From Acuticoccus mangrovi (GTDB lineage Bacteria; Pseudomonadota; Alphaproteobacteria; Rhizobiales; Amorphaceae), in contig NZ_JAEKJA010000005.1 of the NCBI RefSeq assembly GCF_016411865.1, positions 233,637-297,636 on the forward strand: a stretch of 64,000 nucleotides of DNA. Direction: 5' to 3'. Under the pieces are notes generated by a model, which saw nothing but the letters and a program-made list of their open reading frames with translations, made no database searches and had not been told where the DNA came from. Of the stretch, positions 34,301-41,949 are shown one piece after another. The translations under genes and the position numbers were made by a program. Numbering within the stretch: position 1 is the first letter of the stretch; every line of letters starts with the position of its first letter.

Positions 34301-34725
34301 CCTATCTGAAGCCGATGGTGGACCTCGAGGCCCTCTATACCTCCGTGCCGGCCTACTCCGAGCGTGGGGCGGGAGCCTACGACCTCCACTACAGCTCCAG
34401 CGACGACGTGTCCCTCGCGGTCGCCCCGGCGCTGGAGGTGGGACGGCGGATCAACCTCGAGACCGGTGTGCTGCGGGCCTACGCCCGCGCCGGCGCCGCC
34501 TACTGGCACGACCGCACCTCCGAGCAGGACGCGCGGTTCGGCGGCACCACCTCCACGCTCGCCTTCGAGAACCGCTTCGAGGGCTCGCGCCTCTTCGCCA
34601 CCGGCACCATCGGCGCCGAGATCGTGGCGAAGGGCGGCCTGGAGTTCCGCGCCGAGTACGACATCGAGGCGAACGCCGACGCCGTGAGCCACGCGGTGAG
34701 CGCCCGCCTCGGCTTCCGCTTCTAG
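28351..34725 (+). CDS. Giant glycine-rich autotransporter (type V secretion)
   Basis: 2124 residues from the ATG at 28351 (an upstream TTG at 28285 is possible). Signal peptide to about residue 43 ('VALLLSTSALVPAAILPAAA'). The passenger (~45-1750) repeats a unit of 55-100 residues about fifteen times; each contains 'GGxGGTVTVTNxGxIxTxG' and 'AxGILAQSIGGGGG', predicting a right-handed beta-helix. Two long acidic inserts break it: residues ~991-1027 (Glu/Gly) and ~1204-1258 (Asp/Glu). The C-terminal ~275 residues form the translocating beta-barrel and end in LGFRF, with the terminal Phe read by the BAM complex. It is a surface-exposed adhesin or biofilm protein by analogy; no protease or lipase motif is seen. 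Confidence 0.9.
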   Translation: MRWEGRLNYSGRGRRTARVALLLSTSALVPAAILPAAADDYANSGASAQVILNVDGADAPQGYDFNTGIASGDDGGDISATITGIITDVTQTGTMIGAVTVTSGGGTGAMGIAQGYASTASPGNGGDGGTVAIYSRAGIDPTTATSGIVGTADGGVGGEALYDTTTAGTGGDGGSVLVRLNAASGVSRTVNARIAGGFGVFASALGGDGGDGLKLASNAPDLDDYDFPGGQGGVAGDGGTATVNANAVTVITTEDGAVGISVLASGGDGGSGGNNLVTGEPPSGGAGGDGGTATITTATGSEVNTTGDDAIALDAEANGGIGGSEGTAFGSGSEHDTPGAAGNGGTVTVGNRAVLKTTGTAAHGISAQANSGSGGNAARQVGFFESISDSGGAGGAGGTVTVTNRATGLIDTEGDGAVGILAQSIGGTGGNGGQSSAIAYSVGGNGGTSGPGGSVTVANVGEIDTAGIGAPGILAISVGGGGGLALGTDVSAAAAAATGGDAGGIFVATGGTGGAGGDGGTVVVSNRGTITTQLDHSHGILAYSVGGGGGAGGGAFSGAPLVSVAVGGNGSTGGAGGDVTVNPNLTGRPKDETKVGSIETFGVGANGISAGSVGGGGGDGGAASAFAFGVPIAPNGATLSVAVAIGGKGKGGGDGGTVLVNNANSIITHNDDAIGIYASSIGGGGGSGGQATSTSLSATFVSPPFSLSASVAVGGSADDGGAGGTVTTNNYGDITTYGDQSIAILAHSVGGGGGNGGNAKALASSFSFGDGSQNSIGVAVGGSGGGGGAGGVVTVTNAGALTTSGAKADAILAQSVGGGGGTGGIGAAYAIPGISLYGSKSNAVTVGVGGSGGEASAGDTVTVTNTGAIIVNGNDSRAIVAQSIGGGGGTGGGGQADSNSLGITLGVAVGGSGGGGGAGGIVTVDNQADITTLGHGGTGILVQSIGGGGGTGGSSTANNELPGIAETGEDVTEVVEWFHEAIEQLEKAGEKGEGEDGDGEGGDGEGEGEGEGGNGEGGENGSKGPPEVQINVSVGGKGGDGGDGDVATVTNTGTITTSGDMAQAIFIQSIGGGGGTSTVAAGKQAEFGGEVTVGRSGGGGGDGGLVTVTNSGALVTSGNIAAAMFAQSVGGGGGLAGITRQENAFFLPVGVAVNIGGTGGTGGDGAAVEVDNSGAIDTSGTLSIGILAQSIGGGGGLHYVAAQDEDDDGVSINFPVPLYGNPGTAAETPEADDDDGDGNDDDGEGDDSGGDNQDDYGTIAGAGLSLNFGAKAGASGDGGTVDITNAASIDTGGDEAFGILAQSIGGGGGVSGLHGGISGGNNTLITPTYTQTAGEADAASGSNVAVHLNGGTKITTTGTGAVGVLAQSIGGGGGHRSGGTGAAETNPESAGLSGNANSGDVTIDTDGGPVSITTSGFGAHGIFAQSNAGGGGTYGTYEGVVTVSAPLSDGEVGSLTVGNVDVDYTGSITASGENSVGIYAEAWNNQSAVAAGTIDITVDGDITGGSGASAAGIAIVGGAGDTITIDGGTISAGDGGFAVAARFAEPTTGFNYDPEYALTLINGGTIVGNIDLGGGAANFENNGIFHPGESVVIGNVPDAGVQGISYWNTLFADNVVPDSDPTIVGAGNSIPLLNSSFDNTGTVDPAGPGTIGQSIFVVDGFNQSAEGTLALDVDYGAASIDRIVTTGEATLSGTVRPSIIGVASAPSGDLPTLEFFEATSVDSSALSVVDTIAVDYTLGTVDPGGLTLAATIDVTQDAAASEAASAIAQNLQANYEAGTLGATMSGFVSLLNVPTGSESEYQDALESLSGDVAVGSTHQVAGGANALARNSLHSCPVFVGEAALLEEEKCVYGKAVGRFLSETGDGSTAGVRSRLAGVVIGGQAEVADDTFLGGVVGLGGSWSKSTDGRLRATGETYSVGAVVKHRFAERWEIAASAVYTYTDSDHSRSIGGLAPAGTTAQSDVASHTIGGRARFAYYGNVGDTYLKPMVDLEALYTSVPAYSERGAGAYDLHYSSSDDVSLAVAPALEVGRRINLETGVLRAYARAGAAYWHDRTSEQDARFGGTTSTLAFENRFEGSRLFATGTIGAEIVAKGGLEFRAEYDIEANADAVSHAVSARLGFRF

Positions 34726-34732
34726 GGTCGCG

Positions 34733-34765
34733 AACGGCCGCCCGGGTGCGCCCGGGCGGCCGTTT
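34733..34765 (+). terminator. Terminator of the autotransporter gene
   Basis: AACGGCCGCCCGGG, loop TGCG, and the exact complement, followed by TTTCC. A perfect 14-bp stem eight bases after the stop codon. Confidence 0.85.
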
Positions 34766-34906
34766 CCTTCGGGCGGGCCGCTCGCCGGCCCGCCCGCACG
34801 CCCTTCCCGGGGGATCGCGGCGATCACCTTGGGGGGAGCGGCGAACCCGGCTTTCTCGTTCGTGCGGCAGACGTCATAGTCGCGCGACACGAGGGGGGAG
34901 GAGCGC

Positions 34907-35710
34907 ATGGCACGGGCAAAGGGCGGCACCAACCGCCCCGTCATGGCGCGCGAGTACAAGCTGATCCTCAACCAGGATCGCTTCATCGACCGTTCGGCGG
35001 GGACGGCGGCGCTGCTCGCCCGGATCGTCGAACAGGCGACCGCCTTGGGGGCGAAGGTGGAGACGCAGCGCGAGGAGGAGACGCGCCGCACGCGCTATCT
35101 CGACACGCCCACCCAGGCGCTGCGGCGGGCCGGCTTCACGCTGCGCCTGCGCTACGAGCACGCCGACGCACGGCACAAGGTGACGCTGAAGCACCGCGCG
35201 CGCGACCGCTACGTCGCCGCCGCCAAGAACCTCTCGGCGACGGCGAAGCCCTATACGGGTGTGTTCGAGGAGGACGTGCTGCCGGGCTTCGTCAGCATCT
35301 TCTCGCAAGCCGGGTCGGTCCGGCTGAGCGAGCTGCCGGCGCTCGACAGCATCGCCGAGGCGACGGCGCTGTTTCCCGAGCTCGGTACGCTGGATTTCGA
35401 GAAGGCCGGCCGCCTGGAGGTCGTCAACGGCTTCGAGCCGACGGAGGTCTTCTGCCGCCTCTGCAAGATCAAGGCGGGGCGGAAGGGCAAGATCCGGGTC
35501 GGGCTGAGCTTCTGGTACGGCGCCGAGGAGTGCGGGCGCCCGCTGATCGCCGAGTGCGCCTTCGACATTCGCGCGCGGGACGGGGACGATTTCCGCCTCG
35601 CGCACGTGCGGGCCGCGAACGGCCTGTTCGACGCCCTGCAGGGCCTTCCCGGCTGGATCCGCACGGAGGCGACCACCAAGACGGCGTTCGCCTACACGAG
35701 CGGGGCCTGA
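34907..35710 (+). CDS. CYTH-like (triphosphate tunnel) domain protein
   Basis: 267 residues. The central part resembles CYTH/VTC proteins: 'RYLDTPTQALRRAGFTLRLR' followed by 'HKVTLKHRARDRY', the paired basic strands that line the anion tunnel. The usual ExExK at the N-terminus is weak here (REYKLIL), and the C-terminal half is longer than in simple thiamine-triphosphatases. GGGGGGAGGAG before the ATG at 34907 fixes the start; Met13 is an alternative. It may bind or hydrolyse tri- or polyphosphate, but missing Glu residues leave this open. Convergent with wrbA. Confidence 0.6.
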   Translation: MARAKGGTNRPVMAREYKLILNQDRFIDRSAGTAALLARIVEQATALGAKVETQREEETRRTRYLDTPTQALRRAGFTLRLRYEHADARHKVTLKHRARDRYVAAAKNLSATAKPYTGVFEEDVLPGFVSIFSQAGSVRLSELPALDSIAEATALFPELGTLDFEKAGRLEVVNGFEPTEVFCRLCKIKAGRKGKIRVGLSFWYGAEECGRPLIAECAFDIRARDGDDFRLAHVRAANGLFDALQGLPGWIRTEATTKTAFAYTSGA

Positions 35711-35734
35711 CGAGGCGGCCCCGCCGGAGTTGCC

Positions 35735-36334
35735 TCAGGCGGCGAGCTTGGCGGCGATCTCGGCGACGTGACGGCCCTGGAAGCGGGCGCCGTCGAGCTC
35801 GTTGGCGCTCGGCTGACGCGAGCCGTCGCCGGCCGCAAGGGTGGTCACGCCGTAGGGCGTGCCGCCGGTCACCTCATCGAGCGTCGTGAGGCCCTGGTAG
35901 GAGTAGGGCAGCCCGACCACCACCATGCCGAAGTGGAAGAGGTTGGTGATGAGCGAGAAGAGGGTGGTCTCCTGCCCGCCGTGCTGGGTGGCCGTCGACA
36001 CGAACGCCGAGCCGACCTTGCCGTTCAGCGCGCCCTTCGCCCAGAGCCCGCCGGTCTGGTCGAGGAAGGCGGCCATCTGCGAGGGAATCCGGCCGTAGCG
36101 GGTGCCGACGCCGATGATGATGGCATCGTACTCGGCCAGCTCGTCGACGGTGGCGATCGGAGCGGACTGATCGAGCTTGAAACCCGCCGACTTCGCGAGC
36201 TCCTCCGGCACCGTCTCCGCCACGCGGCGGATGGCGACTTCGGCGCCCGCGCTGCGCGCCCCCTCGGCCACGGCCTCGGCCATCGTCTCAACGTGGCCAT
36301 AGGCGGAATGATAAAGGACCAGCACCTTGGCCAT
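35735..36334 (-). CDS. wrbA: NAD(P)H:quinone oxidoreductase, WrbA type
   Basis: 199 residues, exactly the size of WrbA. The FMN-binding flavodoxin fold opens '[20 protein letters not shown]', and the family motifs '[18 protein letters not shown]', '[14 protein letters not shown]' and '[20 protein letters not shown]' are all present. It reduces quinones by two electrons, avoiding semiquinones, and is commonly stress- or stationary-phase-induced. AGGAGGATTTC precedes the ATG. Monocistronic by position. Confidence 0.95.
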   Translation of the reverse strand: MAKVLVLYHSAYGHVETMAEAVAEGARSAGAEVAIRRVAETVPEELAKSAGFKLDQSAPIATVDELAEYDAIIIGVGTRYGRIPSQMAAFLDQTGGLWAKGALNGKVGSAFVSTATQHGGQETTLFSLITNLFHFGMVVVGLPYSYQGLTTLDEVTGGTPYGVTTLAAGDGSRQPSANELDGARFQGRHVAEIAAKLAA

Positions 36335-36626
36335 GAAATCCTCCTAGCGAGTGTTCGCGGCGCACCGCGTCGCAACTGTGCCCACCACAACTGGTGCGAC
36401 GCAGCAATTCAGGCCAGCTGAATTCCTTCGAACCATTTGTTCGAGAAAATGGAAAAGTGGTGCGCGCGAGCGTGGGCGATGCGCCCCGTCGTCCCGGGGC
36501 CAAGGCTGCTATGCCGCCCGTTGCGGCGTCTCAGACCGGGTCAGCGGCGTTTTCGCCAGCGTCGCCCGAGATCAGCATGCCGATCGTGCGGCGGCTTCGG
36601 ACCGATTTCCGTAACAGCAGCGCGAG
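36335..36626. other. Divergent intergenic region wrbA / RTX protease
   Basis: 292 bases without a convincing gene. It is less G+C-rich in the middle (36360-36460). One inverted repeat, CCATTT (36434-36439) / AAATGG (36448-36453), could be a regulator site. No clear promoter or T1SS-related element is seen. Confidence 0.4.
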
Positions 36627-39218
36627 ATGATCATGGCTGGAACTGCGACACCGACGGCGACCCCGAGCTCGGGGAACACATGGCTTGAAGGCATCCTGTG
36701 GGGCTCCGAGTGGAGCTCCGGGGCGGCGACGACCATCAGCGTCTATATTGCCGGCGTCGGTGGCAGCGAGACGGTGTCGCTGGTCGGCCAGACCGTCACC
36801 GCCCTCGGCTCGATCAGCCAGACCGAGGTCGACGCGATGACGAGCGCGATGGATGCCATCGCCGCCGTGTGCGACGTGTCGTTCGTCGATGTCGCGAGCC
36901 AGGCCGACGCCGACATCATCTGGGCGAGCGTCTCGAACGCCGACGGGCAGGGGGCGCTCGGCTGGGCCAATCCGCCCGCCTCCGCCTACAGCTCCGACCT
37001 CGGCGACTATCAGAGCCTCGTGACGGTCAACCAGGACGCCTATTCCGGCTCCCTCGCGGTGGGCAGCTTCGACTACATCACCTTCATCCACGAGCTCGGC
37101 CACGCGATGGGCCTCTCCCATCCGCACGACACGGGCGGCGGCTCGACCATCTTTCCGAACGTCGGCTCCGCCTTTGGCGACTATGGCGACTACGACATGA
37201 ACCAGGGCGTCTTCACGATGATGTCCTACAACGACGGCTGGAAGACCGCGCCGCACGGCGGCTCGGTGTCGGCCGCCTACGGCTTCCAGGGCACGCCGAT
37301 GGCGCTCGACGTCGCGGCCCTCCAGTTCATGTACGGCGCCAACACCACCGCCAACACCGGGGCCGACACCTATTCGCTGCCCGACGGGAACGCCTCCGGC
37401 ACCTTCTACGCCTGCATCTGGGACGCCGGCGGCACCGACACCATCGTCGGGGCGGCAAGCCTTGCGAACCTCATCGATCTGCGCGCCGCGACGCTGCTCG
37501 ACGAGGCCGGCGGTGGCGGCTTCGTCTCCTATGCCAACGGCATCCACGGCGGCTTCACCATCGCGAATGGCGTGGTGATCGAGAACGCGACGGGCGGCGG
37601 CGTCGACGACGCGATGTTCGGCAACGCCGCGGCGAACGTCATGGACGGGCTCGCGGGGGCCGACATCATCGACGGCGACGCCGGCGCGGACACGCTGATC
37701 GGCGGCGGTGGCGCCGACTCGCTGACGGGCGGCAGCGACAACGACTCGATTAGCGGCGGGTCCGACGCCGACAGCCTCGTCGGCGGCGAGGGCGACGACG
37801 TGCTCGACGGCGGCAGCGAGGGTGACACCTTCTTCTTCGAGGGTCTCTTCGGCAACGACACGCTGTCGGCGGCGGGCGACGTCACGGCGACGGACAACGT
37901 GATCAGCTTCGGCAGCCTCGTCACCGGCGACATGATCTCCTACGCCCTCGATGGCGGAGGCGACGACCTCCTGATCACCGTTGCTGGTGGGTCGGGGGCC
38001 GGCGAGCAGGCCGGCACCATCCTCCTCGACGGCTGGACCGCGGCGCAGGCCGCCGGCGGCGGGTTCGGTAGCATGGTGTGGAGCGCGGGCGGCGGCGGCA
38101 GCATCGACCTCACCGCCGCTCTGTTCGGCGACCCCGCCGATCCGAGCGACCCCGCCGATCCGAGTGATCCCGCCGATCCGAGCGATCCCGCGGATCCGGC
38201 CGACCCCGCCGATCCGCCGGCGAATGAGCCGATCAAGGGCTCCTCCTCGAGCAACACGCTGGTCGGCACCAGCGACGGCGACGAGATCGCCGCGCTCGGC
38301 GGCAACGACCTCTCCCAGGGCTACGGCGGCGACGACACCATCGACGGCGGCTCCGGCTACGACACCGTCGAAGGCGGCGACGGCGCCGACAGCATCTCCG
38401 GCGGCAAGCACAACGACCACCTCTACGGCGAGGCCGGAGCCGACATCATCGACGGCGGGTCGGGTCGCGACTTCGCCGAAGGCGGCAGCGGCGACGATTC
38501 CCTGATCGGCGGCACCGGCAAGGACACCCTCTACGGTGGCGACGGCAACGACACCATCGACGGCGGCGCGCACAACGACCGCCTCTACGGCGATGGCGAC
38601 GACGACAGCATTCTCGGCGGCGACGGCAACGACACGCTCGACGGCGGGGACGGCGACGACGCGCTGTTTGCCGGCGTGGGCAACGACAGGATCGTCGGCG
38701 GGGCGGGCAACGACACGCTCGATGGCGGCTTCCACGACGACTACATGCTCGGCGGGGACGGCGACGATTCCATGGTCGGCGGCTCGTCGGCCGGCAAGGA
38801 TCGTCTATTCGGCGAGGCCGGCAACGACACGCTCGAAGGCGGCGACGGGGTCGACCGGCTCGACGGCGGCGAGGGCGACGACGTGCTCGACGGCGGCGGC
38901 AAGGGCGACGTCTACATCTTCGCCGGCGCCTTCGGCAACGACACCATCCTGTCGTTCGACGACACCGTGGAGCGGCGCTACGACAAGCTCGACCGCATCG
39001 ACCTCTCGGCGTTCCGCGGCGACAATGGCGGCGTCCTGCGGATGACGGACCTGCTTCTGACCACCGTCGGGAACGACGTGCTGATCGAGCTCGATCTCGA
39101 CAGCGACGGCATCGCCGACGTCGCCGACTACGACGGCGACACCGTGGCCGACAGCGTCTCGATCCTCGTCACGGACGCGGTGGTGAGCCAGTTCTCGACC
39201 CACGACTTCGTGTTCTAG
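36627..39218 (+). CDS. Serralysin-like RTX metalloprotease (type I secreted)
   Basis: 863 residues. Residues ~1-235 are an M10-type peptidase: zinc site His155-Glu156...His159...His165 in HELGHAMGLSHPH, and a Met-turn in 'FTMMSYND'. No Sec signal, as for T1SS substrates. Two blocks of calcium-binding RTX nonapeptides (GGxGxDxLx), residues ~328-410 and ~548-770, are joined by a region with a DPADPS hexapeptide repeat. The last residues (QFSTHDFVF) fit the hydrophobic-after-Asp T1SS signal. Protease by motif; the exporter genes (ABC, MFP) are not in the window. A second start Met lies two codons in. Confidence 0.88.
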   Translation: MIMAGTATPTATPSSGNTWLEGILWGSEWSSGAATTISVYIAGVGGSETVSLVGQTVTALGSISQTEVDAMTSAMDAIAAVCDVSFVDVASQADADIIWASVSNADGQGALGWANPPASAYSSDLGDYQSLVTVNQDAYSGSLAVGSFDYITFIHELGHAMGLSHPHDTGGGSTIFPNVGSAFGDYGDYDMNQGVFTMMSYNDGWKTAPHGGSVSAAYGFQGTPMALDVAALQFMYGANTTANTGADTYSLPDGNASGTFYACIWDAGGTDTIVGAASLANLIDLRAATLLDEAGGGGFVSYANGIHGGFTIANGVVIENATGGGVDDAMFGNAAANVMDGLAGADIIDGDAGADTLIGGGGADSLTGGSDNDSISGGSDADSLVGGEGDDVLDGGSEGDTFFFEGLFGNDTLSAAGDVTATDNVISFGSLVTGDMISYALDGGGDDLLITVAGGSGAGEQAGTILLDGWTAAQAAGGGFGSMVWSAGGGGSIDLTAALFGDPADPSDPADPSDPADPSDPADPADPADPPANEPIKGSSSSNTLVGTSDGDEIAALGGNDLSQGYGGDDTIDGGSGYDTVEGGDGADSISGGKHNDHLYGEAGADIIDGGSGRDFAEGGSGDDSLIGGTGKDTLYGGDGNDTIDGGAHNDRLYGDGDDDSILGGDGNDTLDGGDGDDALFAGVGNDRIVGGAGNDTLDGGFHDDYMLGGDGDDSMVGGSSAGKDRLFGEAGNDTLEGGDGVDRLDGGEGDDVLDGGGKGDVYIFAGAFGNDTILSFDDTVERRYDKLDRIDLSAFRGDNGGVLRMTDLLLTTVGNDVLIELDLDSDGIADVADYDGDTVADSVSILVTDAVVSQFSTHDFVF
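38130..38219 (+). repeat. Five 18-bp tandem repeats encoding (DPADPS)n
   Basis: Unit GACCCCGCCGATCCGAGC at 38130, 38148, 38166, 38184 and 38202, the later copies with one to five changes. In frame it encodes Asp-Pro-Ala-Asp-Pro-Ser, residues ~502-531, a stiff acidic linker between the two RTX halves. Copy number is likely to vary between strains. Confidence 0.9.
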
Positions 39219-39228
39219 CGCCGGCGCT

Positions 39229-39262
39229 CCCGCCCGGCACGCCGGCATGGCGGCCGGGCGGG
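39229..39262 (+). terminator. Terminator-like hairpin after the RTX protease
   Basis: CCCGCCCGGC, bulged A, CGCC, loop GGCAT, GGCG, GCCGGGCGGG: 14 pairs, starting 11 bases after the stop. No T-run follows. Confidence 0.55.
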
Positions 39263-39295
39263 GGCGATCATTGCATAAGCATTTCGTTATGTCCC

Positions 39296-39324
39296 TTGAC
39301 ACGGTGTGCGGCCGATCCGATCAT
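39296..39324 (+). promoter_or_regulatory. Promoter of the metE operon
   Basis: TTGACA (39296-39301), 17-base spacer, GATCAT (39319-39324). It ends about ten bases before the cobalamin aptamer begins, so the transcript would start with the riboswitch. Confidence 0.55.
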
Positions 39325-39334
39325 GTCGGCGTCG

Positions 39335-39525
39335 TGGTTTCCGCTCGTTCGCCGGGCGGGACGAAGAGGGAATCCGGTGCGCTCCATGGAGCAAGGCCGG
39401 AGCTGCCCCCGCAACTGTAAGCGGCGAGCCGACATCCAACACGCGTCACTGAAGCAGCGGCTTCGGGAAGGCCAGGATGGGCGGCGTCGACCCGTGAGCC
39501 AGGAGACCTGCCACGACGGAAAACG
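39335..39525 (+). promoter_or_regulatory. Cobalamin (B12) riboswitch of metE
   Basis: A canonical class I cobalamin aptamer: 'GGGAATCCGGTG' near 39369, GCCCCCGCAACTGTAAGC centred on 39413, 'CACTG' near 39447, 'GGGAAGGCCAGG' near 39466, and the B12 box GAGCCAGGAGACCTGCC at 39496-39512. It binds adenosylcobalamin and should switch off the B12-independent methionine synthase when B12 is available. Ends are approximate. Confidence 0.95.
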
Positions 39526-39530
39526 TACCT

Positions 39531-39631
39531 GGGCGGGGTGTCCCGGTGGTGCGCTTGCACGCCTCGGGCCCATCCGCTCGTAGGCGATTTCCTGCACGCG
39601 TCCGCTCAACCTTTGCCCCCAACACATGGGG
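39531..39631 (+). promoter_or_regulatory. Riboswitch expression platform with ribosome-site hairpin (metE leader)
   Basis: Contains a G-rich block (39531-39549) and, at 39597-39621, a 25-base segment nearly identical to one in the nrdA leader. CCCCA (39617-39621) pairs with TGGGG (39627-39631), and this GGGG is the only purine-rich element before the metE start, 11 bases away. The layout suggests translational control by hiding the ribosome-binding site. Confidence 0.6.
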
Positions 39632-39642
39632 TTTCAGAGCCG

Positions 39643-41949
39643 ATGTCTTCCAACTTTTCCGTCGCCAGCCTCGGCACGCCGAGGATCGGCCCGAGGCGCG
39701 AGCTGAAAGCCGCCCTCGAAAGCTATTGGGCCGGCCGCTCCGATGCGACCGCCCTCACCGAGACCGCCGCCGGCCTCAGGGCCGCGAACTGGGCGCGCCA
39801 GCGCTCCCGCGGCGTCACCGTGATCCCCTCCAACGACTTCTCGCTCTACGACCACGTGCTCGACACGAGCGTGATGGTGGGCGCGATTCCGGAGCGCTTC
39901 GGCTGGAGCGGCGGCCGGGTCGAGCTCGAGACCTACTTCGCGATGGCGCGCGGCCGCGAGGGGCAGGCCGTCGCCGGCGGCGTGGCGGCGCTCGAGATGA
40001 CCAAGTGGTTCGACACCAACTACCACTACATGGTGCCGGAGTTCGCGCCGGATCAGAGCTTCTCCCTGGTGTCGGAAAAGCCGATCGCGGAATATCTCGA
40101 AGCGAAGGTGCTCGGCTACGAGACGCGCCCGGTGCTCCTCGGCCCCGTCACCTACCTCCTGCTCGGCAAGGCGGCGGGGATGGATCCGCTGACGCTGCTG
40201 CCCGGCCTGTTGCCGGTCTACGAGGAGGTGTTGCGACGCCTCGCGGCGGCGGGGGCGCAATGGGTGCAGATCGACGAGCCGTGCCTCGCTCTCGATCTCG
40301 ACGTCCGCGCCCACGATGCGCTGCGGCAGGCGACGGCGGCCTTCGCCCGCACCGCACCCGGCCTCAAGGTGATGCTCGCGAGCTATTTCGGGCCCTTCGG
40401 CGGCAACGAGGCGACGGTGCTCGATCTCCCGGTGGCGGGGCTCCACCTCGATCTCGTCCGCGCCCCCGAGCAGCTGCCCCTGCTGCGCGAGGCTCCGCGC
40501 GGGCTGACCCTCTCGCTCGGCGTCGTCGACGGGCGCAACATCTGGCGCACCGACCTCTCCGCCGTGCTCGACCGGCTGATGCCGCTCGTCGGCGCCCGGA
40601 AGGTGGAGTTCGCGCCGTCCTGCTCGATGCTGCACGTGCCGATCGATCTCGACCTCGAAACCGACCTCGACCCGGACGTCGCGGCGTGGCTCGCCTTCTC
40701 GGTGCAGAAGATGGACGAGCTCGCGACGATCGCGACGGCGTTCGCCAAGGGGCGGGAGAGGGTCGCCGATGCGCTCGCCGCCTCCAACCAGGCGGTGCGC
40801 ACCCGCTACGCCTCGGCCAAGGTGAACGATCCGGCGGTCAGGCGGCGCACGGCGAGCGTCGATGCGGCGATGTGCCGGCGCCCGAGCCCCTTCGAGGTGC
40901 GTCGCCGGGCGCAACAGGAACGGCTCGGGCTGCCGCTCTACCCGACCACCACCATCGGCTCCTTTCCCCAGACGAGCGAGGTGCGCAAGGCGCGCTCCGC
41001 CCACGCCAAGGGCGCGATGTCGGACGTCGACTACGACGCCTTCATCGCCGGGGAGATCGAGGCGGCGGTGCGCTGGCAGGAGGAGATCGGCATCGACATG
41101 CCGGTGCACGGCGAGTTCGAGCGCAACGACATGGTGCAGTATTTCGGCGAGCAGCTCGCCGGCTATGCCTTCACCCGGCATGGTTGGGTGCAGAGCTACG
41201 GCTCGCGCTACGTGCGCCCGCCGATCATCTTCGGCGACGTGTCGCGCCCCGCGCCGATGACGGTGAGGTGGTCCGCCCATGCGCAGAGCCTGACGAGGCG
41301 TCCGATGAAGGGCATGCTCACGGGGCCGGTCACGATGCTCCAGTGGTCCTTCGTGCGCGACGATCTCCCGCGCGCCGAGGTCTGCCGCCAGATCGCCCTC
41401 GCGCTGCGCGACGAGGTGGTCGACCTCGAAGCGGCGGGGCTCGCCGCGATCCAGGTGGACGAGCCGGCCTTCCGCGAGGGACTGCCGCTGCGCAAGGCCG
41501 ACTGGGCCGCCTATCTCGACTGGGCGGTGGAGTGCTTCGGCCTCGCGACGTCGGGGGTCGCCGACACGACGCAGATCCACACCCACATGTGCTACTCGGA
41601 GTTCAACGACATCATCGAGTCGATCGGCGCGATGGACGCGGACGTGATCTCCATCGAGACCTCCCGCTCGCGCATGGAGCTGCTCGAGGCGTTCGTCTCC
41701 TACCGCTACCCCAACGAGATCGGGCCGGGCGTCTACGACATCCATTCGCCCCGCGTGCCGCCGGTCGGCGAGATGGTGCGGCTGCTTCAGAAGGCCGCGC
41801 AGCGGCTCGCGCCCTGGCAGATCTGGGTGAACCCCGATTGCGGCCTCAAGACGCGCCGGTGGGAGGAGGTGCGGCCGGCTCTCCTCAACATGGTCGCCGC
41901 GGCGCGGCGCATGCGGGCGGCGACCCCCGAGACGGAGGCCGCGGAATGA
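39643..41949 (+). CDS. metE: Cobalamin-independent methionine synthase
   Basis: 768 residues, full length. It transfers methyl from 5-methyltetrahydropteroyl-triglutamate directly to homocysteine without B12, the last step of methionine synthesis. N-terminal domain ('LGTPRIGPRRELKAALE...YW') and C-terminal catalytic barrel ('PTTTIGSFPQTSEVR', 'GMLTGPVTMLQWSF') are both intact. The zinc ligands appear in 'IHTHMCYSEF' (His, Cys), 'ISIETSRSRMEL' (Glu) and 'WVNPDCGLKTR' (Cys). It is headed by a B12 riboswitch and its stop overlaps the next gene's start. Confidence 0.96.
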   Translation: MSSNFSVASLGTPRIGPRRELKAALESYWAGRSDATALTETAAGLRAANWARQRSRGVTVIPSNDFSLYDHVLDTSVMVGAIPERFGWSGGRVELETYFAMARGREGQAVAGGVAALEMTKWFDTNYHYMVPEFAPDQSFSLVSEKPIAEYLEAKVLGYETRPVLLGPVTYLLLGKAAGMDPLTLLPGLLPVYEEVLRRLAAAGAQWVQIDEPCLALDLDVRAHDALRQATAAFARTAPGLKVMLASYFGPFGGNEATVLDLPVAGLHLDLVRAPEQLPLLREAPRGLTLSLGVVDGRNIWRTDLSAVLDRLMPLVGARKVEFAPSCSMLHVPIDLDLETDLDPDVAAWLAFSVQKMDELATIATAFAKGRERVADALAASNQAVRTRYASAKVNDPAVRRRTASVDAAMCRRPSPFEVRRRAQQERLGLPLYPTTTIGSFPQTSEVRKARSAHAKGAMSDVDYDAFIAGEIEAAVRWQEEIGIDMPVHGEFERNDMVQYFGEQLAGYAFTRHGWVQSYGSRYVRPPIIFGDVSRPAPMTVRWSAHAQSLTRRPMKGMLTGPVTMLQWSFVRDDLPRAEVCRQIALALRDEVVDLEAAGLAAIQVDEPAFREGLPLRKADWAAYLDWAVECFGLATSGVADTTQIHTHMCYSEFNDIIESIGAMDADVISIETSRSRMELLEAFVSYRYPNEIGPGVYDIHSPRVPPVGEMVRLLQKAAQRLAPWQIWVNPDCGLKTRRWEEVRPALLNMVAAARRMRAATPETEAAE

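Noticed and set aside
38130..38219. 18-bp tandem repeats as iterons or an origin
   Set aside because: They are in frame inside the RTX protease gene and encode a DPADPS linker; no replication gene is near.
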